28,586 nt of DNA from IMG/VR virus record IMGVR_UViG_3300029624_000205, positions 1-28,586 of that record; one strand, 5' to 3'. The DNA is from a virus. The stretch's first letter is position 1; every line of letters starts with the position of its first letter. The position numbers and the translations under genes were made by a program. Below the pieces are notes generated by a model. It saw nothing but the letters and a program-made list of their open reading frames with translations, did no database searches and had not been told where the DNA came from. Positions 1-8,858 of this stretch are shown here, one piece after another.

Positions 1-654
1 ATCGCCGTCTGCCCACACGGGATAGATGGTCTTGTCGTAGGCTTCGGCAATGGCAATTTCACTATCGACATAATCGGATGCATATGATGCAGGCGACACC
101 ACCCAGACGACGGATGTACAATTATGAATTGCCTGTCGAATACTGCGTTCCCAGTTCTTCGTGCCGACGCTCAAACCCTCTTTGTCAATCCAGTAATCAA
201 TCTTCTCGCGCTGAAAATCACGGCGCAGTTGATTAACAAAGTCAATGTTCAAACGAGCATAGGAGATAAATACTTCACCGTCGGTCGAGGATGCAGAAGA
301 TCGCTCCGGAGTGGGCAAAGTATCGCTGTCAGCAGGGGGGATCGGTTTACTGGCAGAGGAAGCCCGTAGTCGGTCTATCAAGCTGTTAAGCTCGGACTTG
401 CGCGGTTCACCGATGTCAGCTTGCAAGCTCTCCAACAGCAAAACTAACGAGGTCGTGTCATCGTAAAAATGTAACTTGTTCACCAGATTGAAGGTGAAGG
501 TGCGCGGTTTGCCTGTCCACACAATGTCATTTTCGAGAACAGGTGAGCCATATAAAGCAGTCGATACCAGCGCCTTGCGGTCATCGGGTGGGTCGTTAAA
601 GAACGGCATTAACTGGTTGATGCAATCTTGCAGTAGGTCACGGTCTAAAGGCAT
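1..654 (-). CDS. Effector-associated-like plus TIR domain protein, 3' end outside window
   Basis: Reading the minus strand from an ATG at 654 gives an open frame of 218 codons that leaves the window at base 1, so the protein is partial. An AGGAG Shine-Dalgarno sequence (662-666) lies 7 nt before the start. Residues about 1-95 resemble the N-terminus of DGR target 2: both carry a (D/E)RKAL...ALYGSPVL pattern, typical of small effector-associated adaptor domains. Residues about 130-218 form a TIR domain beginning VFISYAR, followed by a YWID strand and YVDSEI, whose Glu sits where TIR NADases have their catalytic Glu. By analogy with the two complete paralogues the missing part may hold NACHT and FGE-fold domains, which is not visible here. 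It is divergent from the portal gene. TIR assignment is firm; enzymatic NADase activity and the full architecture are inferred. Confidence 0.8.
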   Translation of the reverse strand, partial: MPLDRDLLQDCINQLMPFFNDPPDDRKALVSTALYGSPVLENDIVWTGKPRTFTFNLVNKLHFYDDTTSLVLLLESLQADIGEPRKSELNSLIDRLRASSASKPIPPADSDTLPTPERSSASSTDGEVFISYARLNIDFVNQLRRDFQREKIDYWIDKEGLSVGTKNWERSIRQAIHNCTSVVWVVSPASYASDYVDSEIAIAEAYDKTIYPVWADGD

Positions 655-731
655 TGTATTACTCCTATTGCGAATCTAGTGTGAGTATACCGTAACCCGC
701 GTCAATCTCACCAATGGTTCGTTGATGTCTG

Positions 732-764
732 TTGAATCGGCATGATAATAATTTATGCTATACT
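732..764 (+). promoter_or_regulatory. Extended -10 promoter before the portal gene
   Basis: TGC-TATACT at 756-764 is an extended -10 element in the 145-bp divergent gap between the TIR gene and the portal gene. A TTGAAT at 732-737 is a possible -35 but at 21 nt it is too distant, so the element probably relies on the TG extension. The surrounding TTATGCTATACTTAAG resembles motifs before 12788, 3592 and 28179. A minus-strand TATACT (689-684) could serve the divergent TIR gene but has no good -35. Confidence 0.45.
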
Positions 765-799
765 TAAGAATATTTGTTCTATAGGCGAATGAGTGGGGC

Positions 800-2302
800 A
801 TGTCAATTATAAATCGAGTGTTTGGCGATAGTGGCGACAAGGGACGGTCGATGCTGAAGCCTGTGAGGGAAATTATCGGTCGGGTGCAGTGGGGCGTTGC
901 CAGTAGCGTGACGAATATGTACACACGCCTGCGATCATATTTGAGTTTAGATCAGACGCGACCGGATTATGAGTGGTGGGACAAATTCCGGCGGGGCAAG
1001 CTGAGCGGGTTTGAGTTTGCCGGGTTGTTTGCGAAACCGATCAGCGAGATTATCGCGTCGTGGGTATTAGGTGATGCGATTGAGCCTCGTCTGGTCGATG
1101 CTGACGAATATACCGACAATCTGTTGAAGAAGTTCTTCAAGCGGATTCATGGCAAGCTGATGACGATTGTGATTGATTTGTACGGGTTGGGTGACCAGTA
1201 CATTATCGTAAATCCTGACGGAACGTTGAGTGTGCCGTCGCCTGAACTGGTGGATGTCGAGTATGATCCGCTGGATTATCGCAAAATGACCAAGGTCACG
1301 ATTACATCACGGTTGCCAGAGGCGCGGGTGACGGATGTATATACCGAGGAAAAGCGTATCATCACGGTTAAATGGACGGGTGCAAAAAATATACTCAAAC
1401 ATGAGGAGTCGTTTGAATTTGCGAACCTGATCGGCAAGATTCCAATTGTGCATCTGGCAAACGACCGAAGCGGGAATGAGACCAACGGACGACCGTTCTA
1501 TGAGGCGTTGACTTCGCTGTTTGACCGTTACGACAACCTGATTCAGAAAATGGTCGATGGTGCCGAGATCATGGGGAACCCGATTCCTGTGTTTGAGGGG
1601 GTGGAGGACATCGACGAGACGATTAGGGCGAATCAGACATCGCCAGTCGATACATTCCAGAATGAGGATGGGGTCGAGGAAAATCGAGTACAGATTGACT
1701 TCGATCAGTTGCCAGCGATATTTGTTGGGCGGGGTGGTCGATTTGTCTTTGCGAGTCCGGGCAATGGCTTTACCGAGGATATTCGCAATACGTTGCGGTC
1801 GCTGTTCATCCTTGTGATGGAACATACACGGATTCCCGAAGCGGTGTGGGGTCTGGAATTATCGTCGGCACGGGCAACGGCTCAGGAACAGATGAAGACC
1901 TTCTACATGTTTATCACGCAGAAACGACTCCAGCTTCAGGGGCTTGGGGCGGATGATGATCTACAAGCAGAAGCTGAGGGGGGTCTGCTGGAATTGTGCG
2001 ACATCTGGCTACGGGTAAAAGCACTGACAGACCGCAAGGTGAAGGTTGCTCCGGTGACATTGAAATGGTCGGATTTGGCACAGGCTGATGAAGAATTGTC
2101 ATGGAAGAAAACCGAATCGGCACACAATAAGGGTGTCATCACCGATGAGACCTATTTGAACGAGTTAGATATTGTCGAGGACGCGAAGGCAGAGTTAGAG
2201 AATGCCAACGCTGAGATGGAAAACGAGGGTGATCGCTTCGAAGCCGATATTGAAGCGGCACTCAACGCAGATACGCCTGATGATATGCCAGAGGCGGCGT
2301 AA
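800..2302 (+). CDS. Phage portal protein (SPP1 gp6-like)
   Basis: A 500-residue protein of normal portal length. It begins with a basic N-terminus followed by the crown/stem-type order of the SPP1 gp6/HK97-like portal family: an early EWWDKFRRG...FAKPISEIIASWVLGD segment, a central region with PFYEALTSLFDRYDNLIQ and a late helical stretch ending in an acidic tail (DTPDDMPEAA). The portal is the dodecameric ring at one capsid vertex through which DNA is packaged by the terminase, which is not in this window. The start is supported by a GAGTGGGG sequence shortly upstream. Its stop overlaps the start of the next gene by one base, so the two are translationally coupled. The family call rests on overall pattern and on its position before a minor head protein. 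Confidence 0.85.
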   Translation: MSIINRVFGDSGDKGRSMLKPVREIIGRVQWGVASSVTNMYTRLRSYLSLDQTRPDYEWWDKFRRGKLSGFEFAGLFAKPISEIIASWVLGDAIEPRLVDADEYTDNLLKKFFKRIHGKLMTIVIDLYGLGDQYIIVNPDGTLSVPSPELVDVEYDPLDYRKMTKVTITSRLPEARVTDVYTEEKRIITVKWTGAKNILKHEESFEFANLIGKIPIVHLANDRSGNETNGRPFYEALTSLFDRYDNLIQKMVDGAEIMGNPIPVFEGVEDIDETIRANQTSPVDTFQNEDGVEENRVQIDFDQLPAIFVGRGGRFVFASPGNGFTEDIRNTLRSLFILVMEHTRIPEAVWGLELSSARATAQEQMKTFYMFITQKRLQLQGLGADDDLQAEAEGGLLELCDIWLRVKALTDRKVKVAPVTLKWSDLAQADEELSWKKTESAHNKGVITDETYLNELDIVEDAKAELENANAEMENEGDRFEADIEAALNADTPDDMPEAA

Positions 2303-3423
2303 TGGCAACAACTGCCAATAACAAGCGTATTCTTGCGATTGCGCAAAAGGGCTTTCGGGATGAGATCAAGGAAGCATTTACCCGGCTGGCTGAGCGTATT
2401 AGCGGGGTTGTGCTGTTCCATCAGAATGCAGATGGGATTATCCCGTTAGAGCGTAAGACGCGGGTGCAGGCGCAAGTGGGAGCGATTGTCGATAGCTTCT
2501 TCGTGGGGCAAGATGGACGGTCGGCATTTGGTCGGGATGGGGTCACGCCTCTGGCTGAGTATCCGCGGATTCTCAATAAGTGGCTGGCGATGGTGCAGGC
2601 GATGATGGTGGTCGCGGAATATAACTGGATGCGAAAGAACATCCCCGATGATATTCAGGCGTGGTTGGTATCCACACCCAGTCGCCCTGTGCCAGTACAA
2701 GAAATTGAAGACTTGACCGATGAACAGATCGAGGCGTTGCGGTTGTTTCGCCCGAATCCGCTGGCAGAATATGAACCCGCACACACTTGGGTTGACCCGA
2801 ACGGCTATCGACTAAGTGACCGTGTGTGGCAAACCGATGTACGGACGCGGACAAAGATCGACGCGATGATTGCCGATGCGATTAATGAGGGAATGTCGGC
2901 GGAACGGCTGGCAAAGCGTCTAGAGCAATTTATCATTCCCGGTCGGGCAGGGATTCGCACGAATAAGCCATATGGGAAAGATGCGTCCTATGATGCGATG
3001 CGCTTGGCACGCACAGAGATTTCACGCGCGGGGAATCAGGCGGCGTTTATTTCAGCGTACACCAATCCGTATGTGGATAAGATCGATGTGCGACGGTCGC
3101 CCAATGGAGACCCAACATGTACGGTATGTCCGAGACATGCGACGATTGGGATTGGGGGCGGTCGGTTGCGCCCACCATATTCGATTTATGCAACGAATGT
3201 ACCAGTTTATCATCCGCACTGTATGTGCCATCTCGTCGGAGTGGTAAAGGATAGCCCCGAAACAGTTACTCAGAATCTACGTGCGATTGTCGAGGAAGCA
3301 GGACAGGGCTTAGAGCCACCGTTGCGGACAGCCCTTCAACCGCAGGGGATGTTGCGCGATATGCTTCGCGAGCCGATGTATCGGGAATTGGCTGAATTTT
3401 TGGCGCAAAGTATTGGACCGTAA
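2302..3423 (+). CDS. Minor head protein (SPP1 gp7 / Mu gpF-like head morphogenesis)
   Basis: A 373-residue protein whose C-terminal third carries the hallmark of the phage minor head (Mu F-like) family: LARTEISRAGNQAAF, then a Cys/His cluster with C273-x2-C276-x2-H279 and HPHCMCHL (residues 304-311), probably metal binding. Such proteins bind the portal and are packaged in a few copies, helping DNA ejection or procapsid assembly. The ATG overlaps the portal stop (TAATG) by one base. It is the last phage gene before the DGR island; in related phages a scaffold/protease and capsid gene follow directly, and here these reappear only at 12788. Family call is strong; exact role is inferred. Confidence 0.85.
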   Translation: MATTANNKRILAIAQKGFRDEIKEAFTRLAERISGVVLFHQNADGIIPLERKTRVQAQVGAIVDSFFVGQDGRSAFGRDGVTPLAEYPRILNKWLAMVQAMMVVAEYNWMRKNIPDDIQAWLVSTPSRPVPVQEIEDLTDEQIEALRLFRPNPLAEYEPAHTWVDPNGYRLSDRVWQTDVRTRTKIDAMIADAINEGMSAERLAKRLEQFIIPGRAGIRTNKPYGKDASYDAMRLARTEISRAGNQAAFISAYTNPYVDKIDVRRSPNGDPTCTVCPRHATIGIGGGRLRPPYSIYATNVPVYHPHCMCHLVGVVKDSPETVTQNLRAIVEEAGQGLEPPLRTALQPQGMLRDMLREPMYRELAEFLAQSIGP

Positions 3424-3521
3424 GGCAAATGCAGATAAAAAAACTGATGATAGTTATAGGTTAGTGTCAGTGTAATCCGACCATTATAAGCAGGATAAGT
3501 AAAGTTTATTCCGATAAATCA

Positions 3522-3550
3522 CGGTCAAAATGGTTGAGATATGTTAAACT
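3522..3550 (+). promoter_or_regulatory. Possible extended -10 promoter for DGR target 1
   Basis: The 168-bp gap 3424-3591 contains TATGTTAAACT, with TG at 3542-3543 and a -10-like TAAACT at 3545-3550. It resembles the motif before the portal gene. No convincing -35 is seen at the proper distance (3522-3527 reads CGGTCA). Apart from this the gap is AT-rich and featureless to me. Confidence 0.3.
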
Positions 3551-3591
3551 CAGCACATAAATAATTGATTGATATATTACGATCGAGACCT

Positions 3592-6500
3592 ATGAACTTG
3601 CAACCACCTCCTGATTTATTACCACGCACACGCCAGATCTTATTGCCACTGGTCGAGACAAAAGATGATCGAGAAGCTTTGCTGACAGATGCCTTTTATA
3701 CACTGTCGGATTCTCGTATTTATCACCAGATCAAGCGAGAAGGGACACCAATTGGATTTACAACACTATGCATCAAGAAATTACTCGACTACGGTTGTTT
3801 GTCTGAAGGTAAGCACGCGCTGGGGCGACTACTGAACACCGCAAAATATTATTGTGGGGTAGACAAACATATCACGATTGATGAACTGGTCCGCATGACT
3901 GATGCGCTTTGTGCAGAGCTAGCAAGAGATTCAATCACTTCAGTACCAGCTACGGTAACGCCAGTGACCTCGGGACCCATCACAATTAATACGCCACAGG
4001 ATGATCGCCAACCCACTGTATTCATCAGTTATTCGCATCAAGACAGTGAGATTGCCCAACAGTTGATTGCTGACCTGAATAGAGCAGGTCATGCTTGCTG
4101 GATTGATACCACCAAAATCAAGGGTGGTGACGAGTGGATTATGACCATTTCAAAAGGGATTACAAATTCCTATGTGTTTGTGCCATTAGTGACACTGAAA
4201 GCACTCCAGAGCAAGTGGGTACAGGATGAAATTCTGTGGGCGCGACAAAAGGACAAACTGATTATTCCCTTTATCCTTGAGAACGTCTTGAGTGAGGAAC
4301 GCTTCTTTCCACTGGTGAGCTATCAGGGTGTGACGGTGTTTGACAGTGATTATGAGACTGCACTAGCCAAGTTGTTGAGCTACTTGCCGAACCCGACATT
4401 GGCAGATGTAGATGTGTCTGATGCAGAGCTTGAGGAAGATGACGACCCACCAGAGACGATTTCCATCAGTGAAAAACGGGTCATTCCCCGCAAATTAGAA
4501 CTCGACTATCTGGAACGCCTACGGTTTGAAGAACTATTGAATACTGAGAAGTATACCGCGATGGGCGGACATTCTCAGCAGATGCACCAACGTGCTGAAA
4601 TCCGAGCCGTATTTGAGTTGTTGCCGATGGGCGACCGTGACCCGCATGAGATGAAAGGGGAGCTTGAGCCGTTTGAAGATGCGGTCGCTGAAATCCATCG
4701 TATACGACGGGCTGTATTGTTAGGTGAACCGGGCGGTGGAAAAACGACGACCATATGGAAATTAGCATCTGACCTTGTAGACAAGGCATTAACTGACCGT
4801 AAAGTCATCATCCCGTTACTAATTCGGCTCGGCAAATGGACAGATAAGACACAACCCCTTCATGCTTTCATCACCTCACAAATCGGCGACTTGGGTGCGT
4901 ATTTAGATGACCTATTGCGTGAAAAACGAGTTGCTCTTCTGCTAGATGGCTTGAACGAAATCCCTGCGAGCCAGCACAAAGCCAAATACCCACAGGTGCA
5001 GGCATTTATCGAAGCCTACCCTGATTTGATGGCAGTGGTATCTTGCCGTGAATTGGACTATACGATTGACTTAGGTTTTGACCGTATCAACATCACCTTA
5101 TTAGACCCCATTCGTATTCGGGAGTTTGTGACGAAGTACCTCGAAGACAAAGGCGATGAGTTGTTCTGGAAGTTGGCAGGGGAGAACGCACAAAGCCGGC
5201 ATAGCCGATTTCTTGAAGCTGTTGGCGACAAGCTAGACGACCCTGAAACAACATTTTGGATTGCCGATGTGTTGCCCGATGGCATATTGTGGGGCTATAG
5301 TTGGCGTGAGAACGATAATACATATTGGAATAACTGGCTAAAAGAACGCGAGAACCCATCAGGGTTGATGGTTTTGGCGCGTAACCCCTACATGCTGTTG
5401 ATGCTGACGAGTGTCTTTGCCAAGCAGAATGAACTGCCCGACAACAGAGGCGAGTTGTTTAAAGAGTTTGTCGAGACGCTGATGGAACGTGAGGCTGTTC
5501 CTGAAGATGAGCAAGAGCCACTGGTCAATGGTTTGGCGCAGGTCGCCTATGCGATGCAATTACAGCGCATTGCCGACGACAATAGTGAGAACGATGCAGG
5601 TAATGCCCTGACTGTGCTACCCGAAGATGATGTAAAGCGCATCTTAGGTGAGCGTCTGTTATATCTAGCAGGTAGTGCCAGCATCTTGAGTGTGGGTGAG
5701 CAGGTGCGCTTCACGCATCAACTGTTGCAGGAATACTTCTCAGCGACGTACATGGATAACGAGATTAAAGCGGGTCGATTAAAGGCGACTGACATCTGGA
5801 AGCCTGACAATTGGTGGGAGCGCACGAACTGGGAAGAAGCGACGATTTTGCTGGCAGGCTTGTATAGTGACGACCCAACGCCGATTGTGGAATGGTTGCT
5901 GGATGTACAACCTGAATTATCAGCGCAGTGTATTACCCGTAGTGGTGCAAAAACACCGCCAGATGCGACCTTACTCAAGTGTCGTGAGGCGTGGCTACCG
6001 CGCTTGACCGACCTACAGCGCGACCCCGACCCGCGTGCGAGAGCGTCTATTGGTCGGGCATTGGGGCAGTTGACGTTATCGAGTGGTGAGTGTCTGGATA
6101 ACCGCAAGGGTGTCAATATTATCGTCAAAAATGGGGTGAAGTTGCCCGATATTGACTGGGTAACGATACCAGCAGGGACATTTACGTATGGCGATGATGA
6201 TAAGTCATCATACTCAGCATTGTTTCCACCTGCTGACAAGCAAGAGATAACATTACCTGAGTTCAGAATTAGCAAATATCCTGTGACGTATATGCAATTC
6301 CAGACCTTCATAGATGACCAAGAAGGCTACCATGACCCACGCTGGTGGGAAGGTTTTGCCATGCCAGATGGACATAACCAAGCTCCAGATGAGCAGTGGT
6401 TTAAGTTCTGGAATCATCCACGCGAAAGGGTGAGTTGGTTTGAAGCGATGGCATTTTGCCGTTGGTTGTCGCATAAATTATGGTCTATCGGCATATCGGA

Positions 6501-6942
6501 TGGCATGTCTGACTATGACGCGATGAATCCTGCGACATGGCTAGTGCGCTTGCCGACAGAATTTGAGTGGGAGAAGTCGGCACGGGGTAGAGATGGTCTA
6601 TTGTATCCCTATGGGAATGAGTTTGATAAGAACAAGGGAAATACAAGTGAAACAAGTTTGAGCCAAACGAGTGCTGTTGGTATATTCTCACATGGAGCAA
6701 GCCCATATGGGGTATTGGACATGGCAGGTAATGTTTGGGATTGGTGCTTAACCGACTACAACAATCCCGCTGAAACAGCGAGTCAAGAGAATATAGGGTC
6801 TAGTTCAAGTCGGGTGTTGCGCGGTGGTAGTTGGGCTAACTTCAGTAATTTTGCGCGTTCCGCCTATCGTAACAACTACAATAGTAACAACCGTTTCAGT
6901 TTCTACGGATTTCGTTTGTGTTCGTCCCCCTTCTCTGTGTAA
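3592..6942 (+). CDS. DGR target 1: TIR-NACHT-FGE-fold receptor with variable C-terminus
   Basis: A 1,116-residue multidomain protein. Residues 1-105 are an effector-associated-like helical domain. Residues about 140-265 are a TIR domain (VFISYSH; conserved Glu in WVQDE). A NACHT/STAND ATPase follows, with Walker A GEPGGGKTT at 378-386 and Walker B LLLDGLNE ending at Glu456, then helical sensor repeats to about 840. Residues 854-1116 have the formylglycine-generating-enzyme/C-type-lectin fold (PAGTF, ISKYPVT, RLPTEFEWEKSARG, GNVWDW, RGGSW, GFRLCSS). The last 43 residues are the DGR variable region. The start is set at ATG 3592; a TTG at 3565 is also in frame but less likely. In STAND receptors the C-terminus senses ligand, NACHT oligomerises and TIR acts as effector, often by NAD+ cleavage. 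Domain calls are strong; the defence role is inferred. Confidence 0.88.
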   Translation: MNLQPPPDLLPRTRQILLPLVETKDDREALLTDAFYTLSDSRIYHQIKREGTPIGFTTLCIKKLLDYGCLSEGKHALGRLLNTAKYYCGVDKHITIDELVRMTDALCAELARDSITSVPATVTPVTSGPITINTPQDDRQPTVFISYSHQDSEIAQQLIADLNRAGHACWIDTTKIKGGDEWIMTISKGITNSYVFVPLVTLKALQSKWVQDEILWARQKDKLIIPFILENVLSEERFFPLVSYQGVTVFDSDYETALAKLLSYLPNPTLADVDVSDAELEEDDDPPETISISEKRVIPRKLELDYLERLRFEELLNTEKYTAMGGHSQQMHQRAEIRAVFELLPMGDRDPHEMKGELEPFEDAVAEIHRIRRAVLLGEPGGGKTTTIWKLASDLVDKALTDRKVIIPLLIRLGKWTDKTQPLHAFITSQIGDLGAYLDDLLREKRVALLLDGLNEIPASQHKAKYPQVQAFIEAYPDLMAVVSCRELDYTIDLGFDRINITLLDPIRIREFVTKYLEDKGDELFWKLAGENAQSRHSRFLEAVGDKLDDPETTFWIADVLPDGILWGYSWRENDNTYWNNWLKERENPSGLMVLARNPYMLLMLTSVFAKQNELPDNRGELFKEFVETLMEREAVPEDEQEPLVNGLAQVAYAMQLQRIADDNSENDAGNALTVLPEDDVKRILGERLLYLAGSASILSVGEQVRFTHQLLQEYFSATYMDNEIKAGRLKATDIWKPDNWWERTNWEEATILLAGLYSDDPTPIVEWLLDVQPELSAQCITRSGAKTPPDATLLKCREAWLPRLTDLQRDPDPRARASIGRALGQLTLSSGECLDNRKGVNIIVKNGVKLPDIDWVTIPAGTFTYGDDDKSSYSALFPPADKQEITLPEFRISKYPVTYMQFQTFIDDQEGYHDPRWWEGFAMPDGHNQAPDEQWFKFWNHPRERVSWFEAMAFCRWLSHKLWSIGISDGMSDYDAMNPATWLVRLPTEFEWEKSARGRDGLLYPYGNEFDKNKGNTSETSLSQTSAVGIFSHGASPYGVLDMAGNVWDWCLTDYNNPAETASQENIGSSSSRVLRGGSWANFSNFARSAYRNNYNSNNRFSFYGFRLCSSPFSV
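6809..6928 (+). repeat. DGR variable region VR1
   Basis: This segment matches TR (8693-8812, opposite orientation) over 120 bp without gaps. It differs at 12 positions, all of which are adenine in TR read on the minus strand: examples are AAC to TTC, AAT to AGT, AAT to TTT and AAC to TAC. It encodes residues 1074-1113 of target 1. Positions 1083-1087, 1094-1097, 1099-1100 and 1102-1105 are the AAY-derived codons. The flanking [15 protein letters not shown] and GFRLCSS stretches are untouched. Confidence 0.95.
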
Positions 6943-7025
6943 CACTGGACACTGTGGGCGGTTGCCGTAGGCAAAAAATACGGCGTAGACGTATTTTAGC
7001 CCCCCGTCCCGCCGTCAGGCGGGTC
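6929..7025. repeat. Conserved VR-flanking box, copy 1 (hairpins, possible DGR recognition element)
   Basis: 97 bp directly after VR1 recur in inverted orientation after VR2 (8962-9058) with one mismatch (C7016, in a hairpin loop). The box includes the shared end of both target genes (PFSV-stop), a direct repeat ACACTG-g-ACACTG (6942-6954), an 8-bp stem AAAATACG/CGTATTTT (6975-6982 with 6990-6997), an alternative 6-bp stem GCCGTA/TACGGC (6964-6969 with 6979-6984) and a 6-bp GC stem CCCGCC/GGCGGG with a 4-nt loop (7008-7023). DGRs such as that of phage BPP-1 need a hairpin just downstream of the VR for efficient retrohoming, so one of these stems may serve that purpose. Confidence 0.8.
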
Positions 7026-7026
7026 G

Positions 7027-8097
7027 CTACAAATTTTGCCCTTCCTTAGGTGGGGGTATCGGGTGATTATCAAAGACATGACCGCGCAAGCCCCATGTAT
7101 CGGCATATCGGACGTGATTTATCCACCCCTGCACGCTGGCATCCAATTCGGCAAAGCTAATCTCGCCTTGCTGATACAGGTTGTTCTCCAATCGCTTGAC
7201 GAACTTGACCACATTACGACGCTTCACACGGCGATGCGTCGGATACACCACAAACCCCAACCAAGGGATGCCTTGCTCACAACGGTCTACCTGCGCCTGA
7301 TGTTCATGTACAATCAGCCGTAGCGTGACAAGAAATTGCACAATCGCTTGCTTCCAATCGTAGAGCTGACGTTTGCTATCGCTGAATAACACCATGTCAT
7401 CCACATACCGCGCATAATGCCGACAGCCCAACTCTTGCGTGATAAACCAGTCCAACGGGTTCAGATAACAGTTCGACCAGAATTGACTCGTCAAATTGCC
7501 GATTGGCAACCCGCGACCTCGATTGACCGCAAACAAATCATCGTCAGGAAAGTACACCATCTCATACTCATCCGATAATACCCCTACCCCACTATCTATA
7601 ATCGCTTGCATCAGCCATTGGGTTTGCTCATCCCGTATGGTGTCGGTCAAAATATCAAAAAGGATGGCATGGTCAATTGAGGGGAAATGTTTCACGATGT
7701 CCAACTTGAGGTGGTATCGAAACTGCCGTGCATAGACCTGTACATCGTCTATCGCCAGATGTGTACCTTTGCCGACACGGTTGGCATAACTGCCCGCGAT
7801 AAACTGACGTTCAAATAGGGGTTCGATGATATTGCAGACGGCATGATGCACCACACGGTCACGAAAGGCAGAGGCACTGATTTTGCGAATTTTTGGGTCA
7901 TGAATCCAGAAGTGGTCATAGTCGCTGGGGCGATACGTCTGAGTGTTTAACTCATGCTCCAGTAGTAGCAGATGGTCGGCAAGTTGATGCTCGAAGCTGG
8001 CAGATGCAACCTTACCCCGTTTGCCTTTGGACGCTTTGCGGTAGGCTAGTAGCAAATTTGACCAATCTGTAATTCGAGAAAAGAGTGTATCCCGCAT
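7027..8097 (-). CDS. DGR reverse transcriptase
   Basis: A 356-residue group II intron-like reverse transcriptase without maturase or endonuclease domain, as usual for DGRs. It has the N-terminal RT0/RT1 pattern ([24 protein letters not shown]), the DGR-specific block IGNLTSQ at residues 199-205 (retron and intron enzymes usually have QGxxxSP there) and the catalytic Y231-V-D-D234. It should copy TR RNA into cDNA with adenine-directed errors, working with Avd. I place the start at ATG 8097 (MRDTLF), because DGR RTs normally start just before this motif; a further 20 codons upstream are open but lie inside avd. That start codon overlaps the avd ATG on the other strand. The last residues (PPPKEGQNL) appear to be coded by an intergenic repeat. 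Confidence 0.95.
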   Translation of the reverse strand: MRDTLFSRITDWSNLLLAYRKASKGKRGKVASASFEHQLADHLLLLEHELNTQTYRPSDYDHFWIHDPKIRKISASAFRDRVVHHAVCNIIEPLFERQFIAGSYANRVGKGTHLAIDDVQVYARQFRYHLKLDIVKHFPSIDHAILFDILTDTIRDEQTQWLMQAIIDSGVGVLSDEYEMVYFPDDDLFAVNRGRGLPIGNLTSQFWSNCYLNPLDWFITQELGCRHYARYVDDMVLFSDSKRQLYDWKQAIVQFLVTLRLIVHEHQAQVDRCEQGIPWLGFVVYPTHRRVKRRNVVKFVKRLENNLYQQGEISFAELDASVQGWINHVRYADTWGLRGHVFDNHPIPPPKEGQNL

Positions 8098-8434
8098 GTC
8101 GAATGAAATGATTATCCTAACCCGCACCTTTGACCTGTTGGCGTGGTTGTTGCCCAAGTCCGAACAATTCCCACGTACCTATCGTAACACCGTCACCCAG
8201 CGCATGATGTCATCTGCGCTAGATTTCCAAGAGGCGTTATACGATGCCATGAATCAGAGTGGTACGACCCGCAAAAAGCATCTCATGTCTGCCGATGCCC
8301 ATCTGAATAAGCTACGCCTATACCTGCGTTTGGCGCATCATTGGCACTGGTTGAATGACGGGCAATATCGGCATGTGAGTGTTATGGTCGCAGAGATTGG
8401 GCAATTGCTTGGCGGATGGATGAAATCCTTGTAA
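8096..8434 (+). CDS. avd: Avd-like DGR accessory protein (four-helix bundle)
   Basis: A 112-residue, basic, fully helical protein with the Avd/S23 (23S rRNA intervening-sequence protein) pattern: [19 protein letters not shown] near the start, a middle [11 protein letters not shown] helix, [14 protein letters not shown] and the C-terminal [11 protein letters not shown]. Avd forms a pentameric ring that binds the RT and TR RNA and is required for mutagenic homing in BPP-1. It starts at ATG 8096 (an ATG at 8108 is possible). It is divergent from the RT; the two start codons share the tetramer CATG at 8095-8098. This is unusual, since avd, TR and RT are normally on one strand; here any transcript running from TR into the RT gene is antisense to avd. 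A terminator-like hairpin follows at 8481. Confidence 0.88.
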   Translation: MSNEMIILTRTFDLLAWLLPKSEQFPRTYRNTVTQRMMSSALDFQEALYDAMNQSGTTRKKHLMSADAHLNKLRLYLRLAHHWHWLNDGQYRHVSVMVAEIGQLLGGWMKSL

Positions 8435-8436
8435 GT

Positions 8437-8474
8437 CCTTCGCCCTGAGGGAGAAGGATTTAGGATGAGGGCAA
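8437..8474. repeat. Palindromic intergenic repeat, copy A
   Basis: A near-perfect hairpin CCTTCgCCCT/AGGGaGAAGG (8437-8457) is followed by ATTTAGGATGAGGGCAA. The same hairpin-plus-tail design occurs at 8909-8957, where the tail reads ATTTAGGGGTGAGGGCAA. This looks like a dispersed REP/MITE-type element. A related sequence appears at the 3' end of the RT gene (7030-7065). Confidence 0.5.
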
Positions 8475-8480
8475 TATAAG

Positions 8481-8515
8481 CCACAAACGGGCAGAACGCC
8501 CGCTGTGGGTTTTGT
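8481..8515 (+). terminator. Intrinsic-terminator-like hairpin after avd
   Basis: A stem of CCACA/TGTGG (8481-8485 with 8504-8508) encloses a second CGGGC/GCCCG stem. It is followed by GTTTTG on the plus strand, about 46 nt after the avd stop. The T run is short, so termination may be partial. Confidence 0.45.
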
Positions 8516-8519
8516 ATAT

Positions 8520-8553
<34 letters not shown>

Positions 8554-8692
8554 AACTCTGCGCCTTCTCTGTGCCTTTCGCCTCAATCAGGAAACCGTAG
8601 TCGCCTGATACTATTGGAAACCGCCGTGATGATAAAATCACATGAGTCCGCCCTGCCAGATGACAGAGCCATAGAAAGGGGGACGGACAAGT

Positions 8693-8813
8693 GGGACGAA
8701 CACAAACGAAATCCGTTGTTATTGTTACGGTTGTTACTATTGTTGTTGTTACGATAGGCGGAACGCGCATTATTATTGTTGTTAGCCCAACTACCACCGC
8801 GCAACACCCGACG
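8693..8813 (-). repeat. DGR template repeat (TR)
   Basis: Read on the minus strand, these 121 bp would encode [39 protein letters not shown], with 15 AAC/AAT codons exactly where the two target genes vary. Against VR2 there are 17 differences and against VR1 12, all at TR adenines, with no gaps. The homology stops at 8813 upstream. At the 3' end it breaks at 8692 (A in TR, C in both VRs, minus-strand sense), a natural boundary between IMH* and IMH that gives one-way transfer. The minus-strand frame is open around it but there is no sign of a real gene; the functional product is TR RNA. Its 3' end is not obvious, and transcription may continue across antisense avd into the RT gene. Confidence 0.95.
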
Positions 8814-8858
8814 CGTCGTCATCAGAGCACCCCACAGCCCAACTTCAACTGCCATTTG

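Noticed and set aside
124-679. Two plus-strand open frames at the left end
   Set aside because: They are shadows of the minus-strand TIR-domain frame 654-1, which has clear domain motifs and a ribosome binding site.
8700-8790. Run of TTG/ATT triplets resembling a microsatellite
   Set aside because: It is the minus-strand AAC/AAT block of the DGR template, explained by TR-VR alignment and not by slippage.
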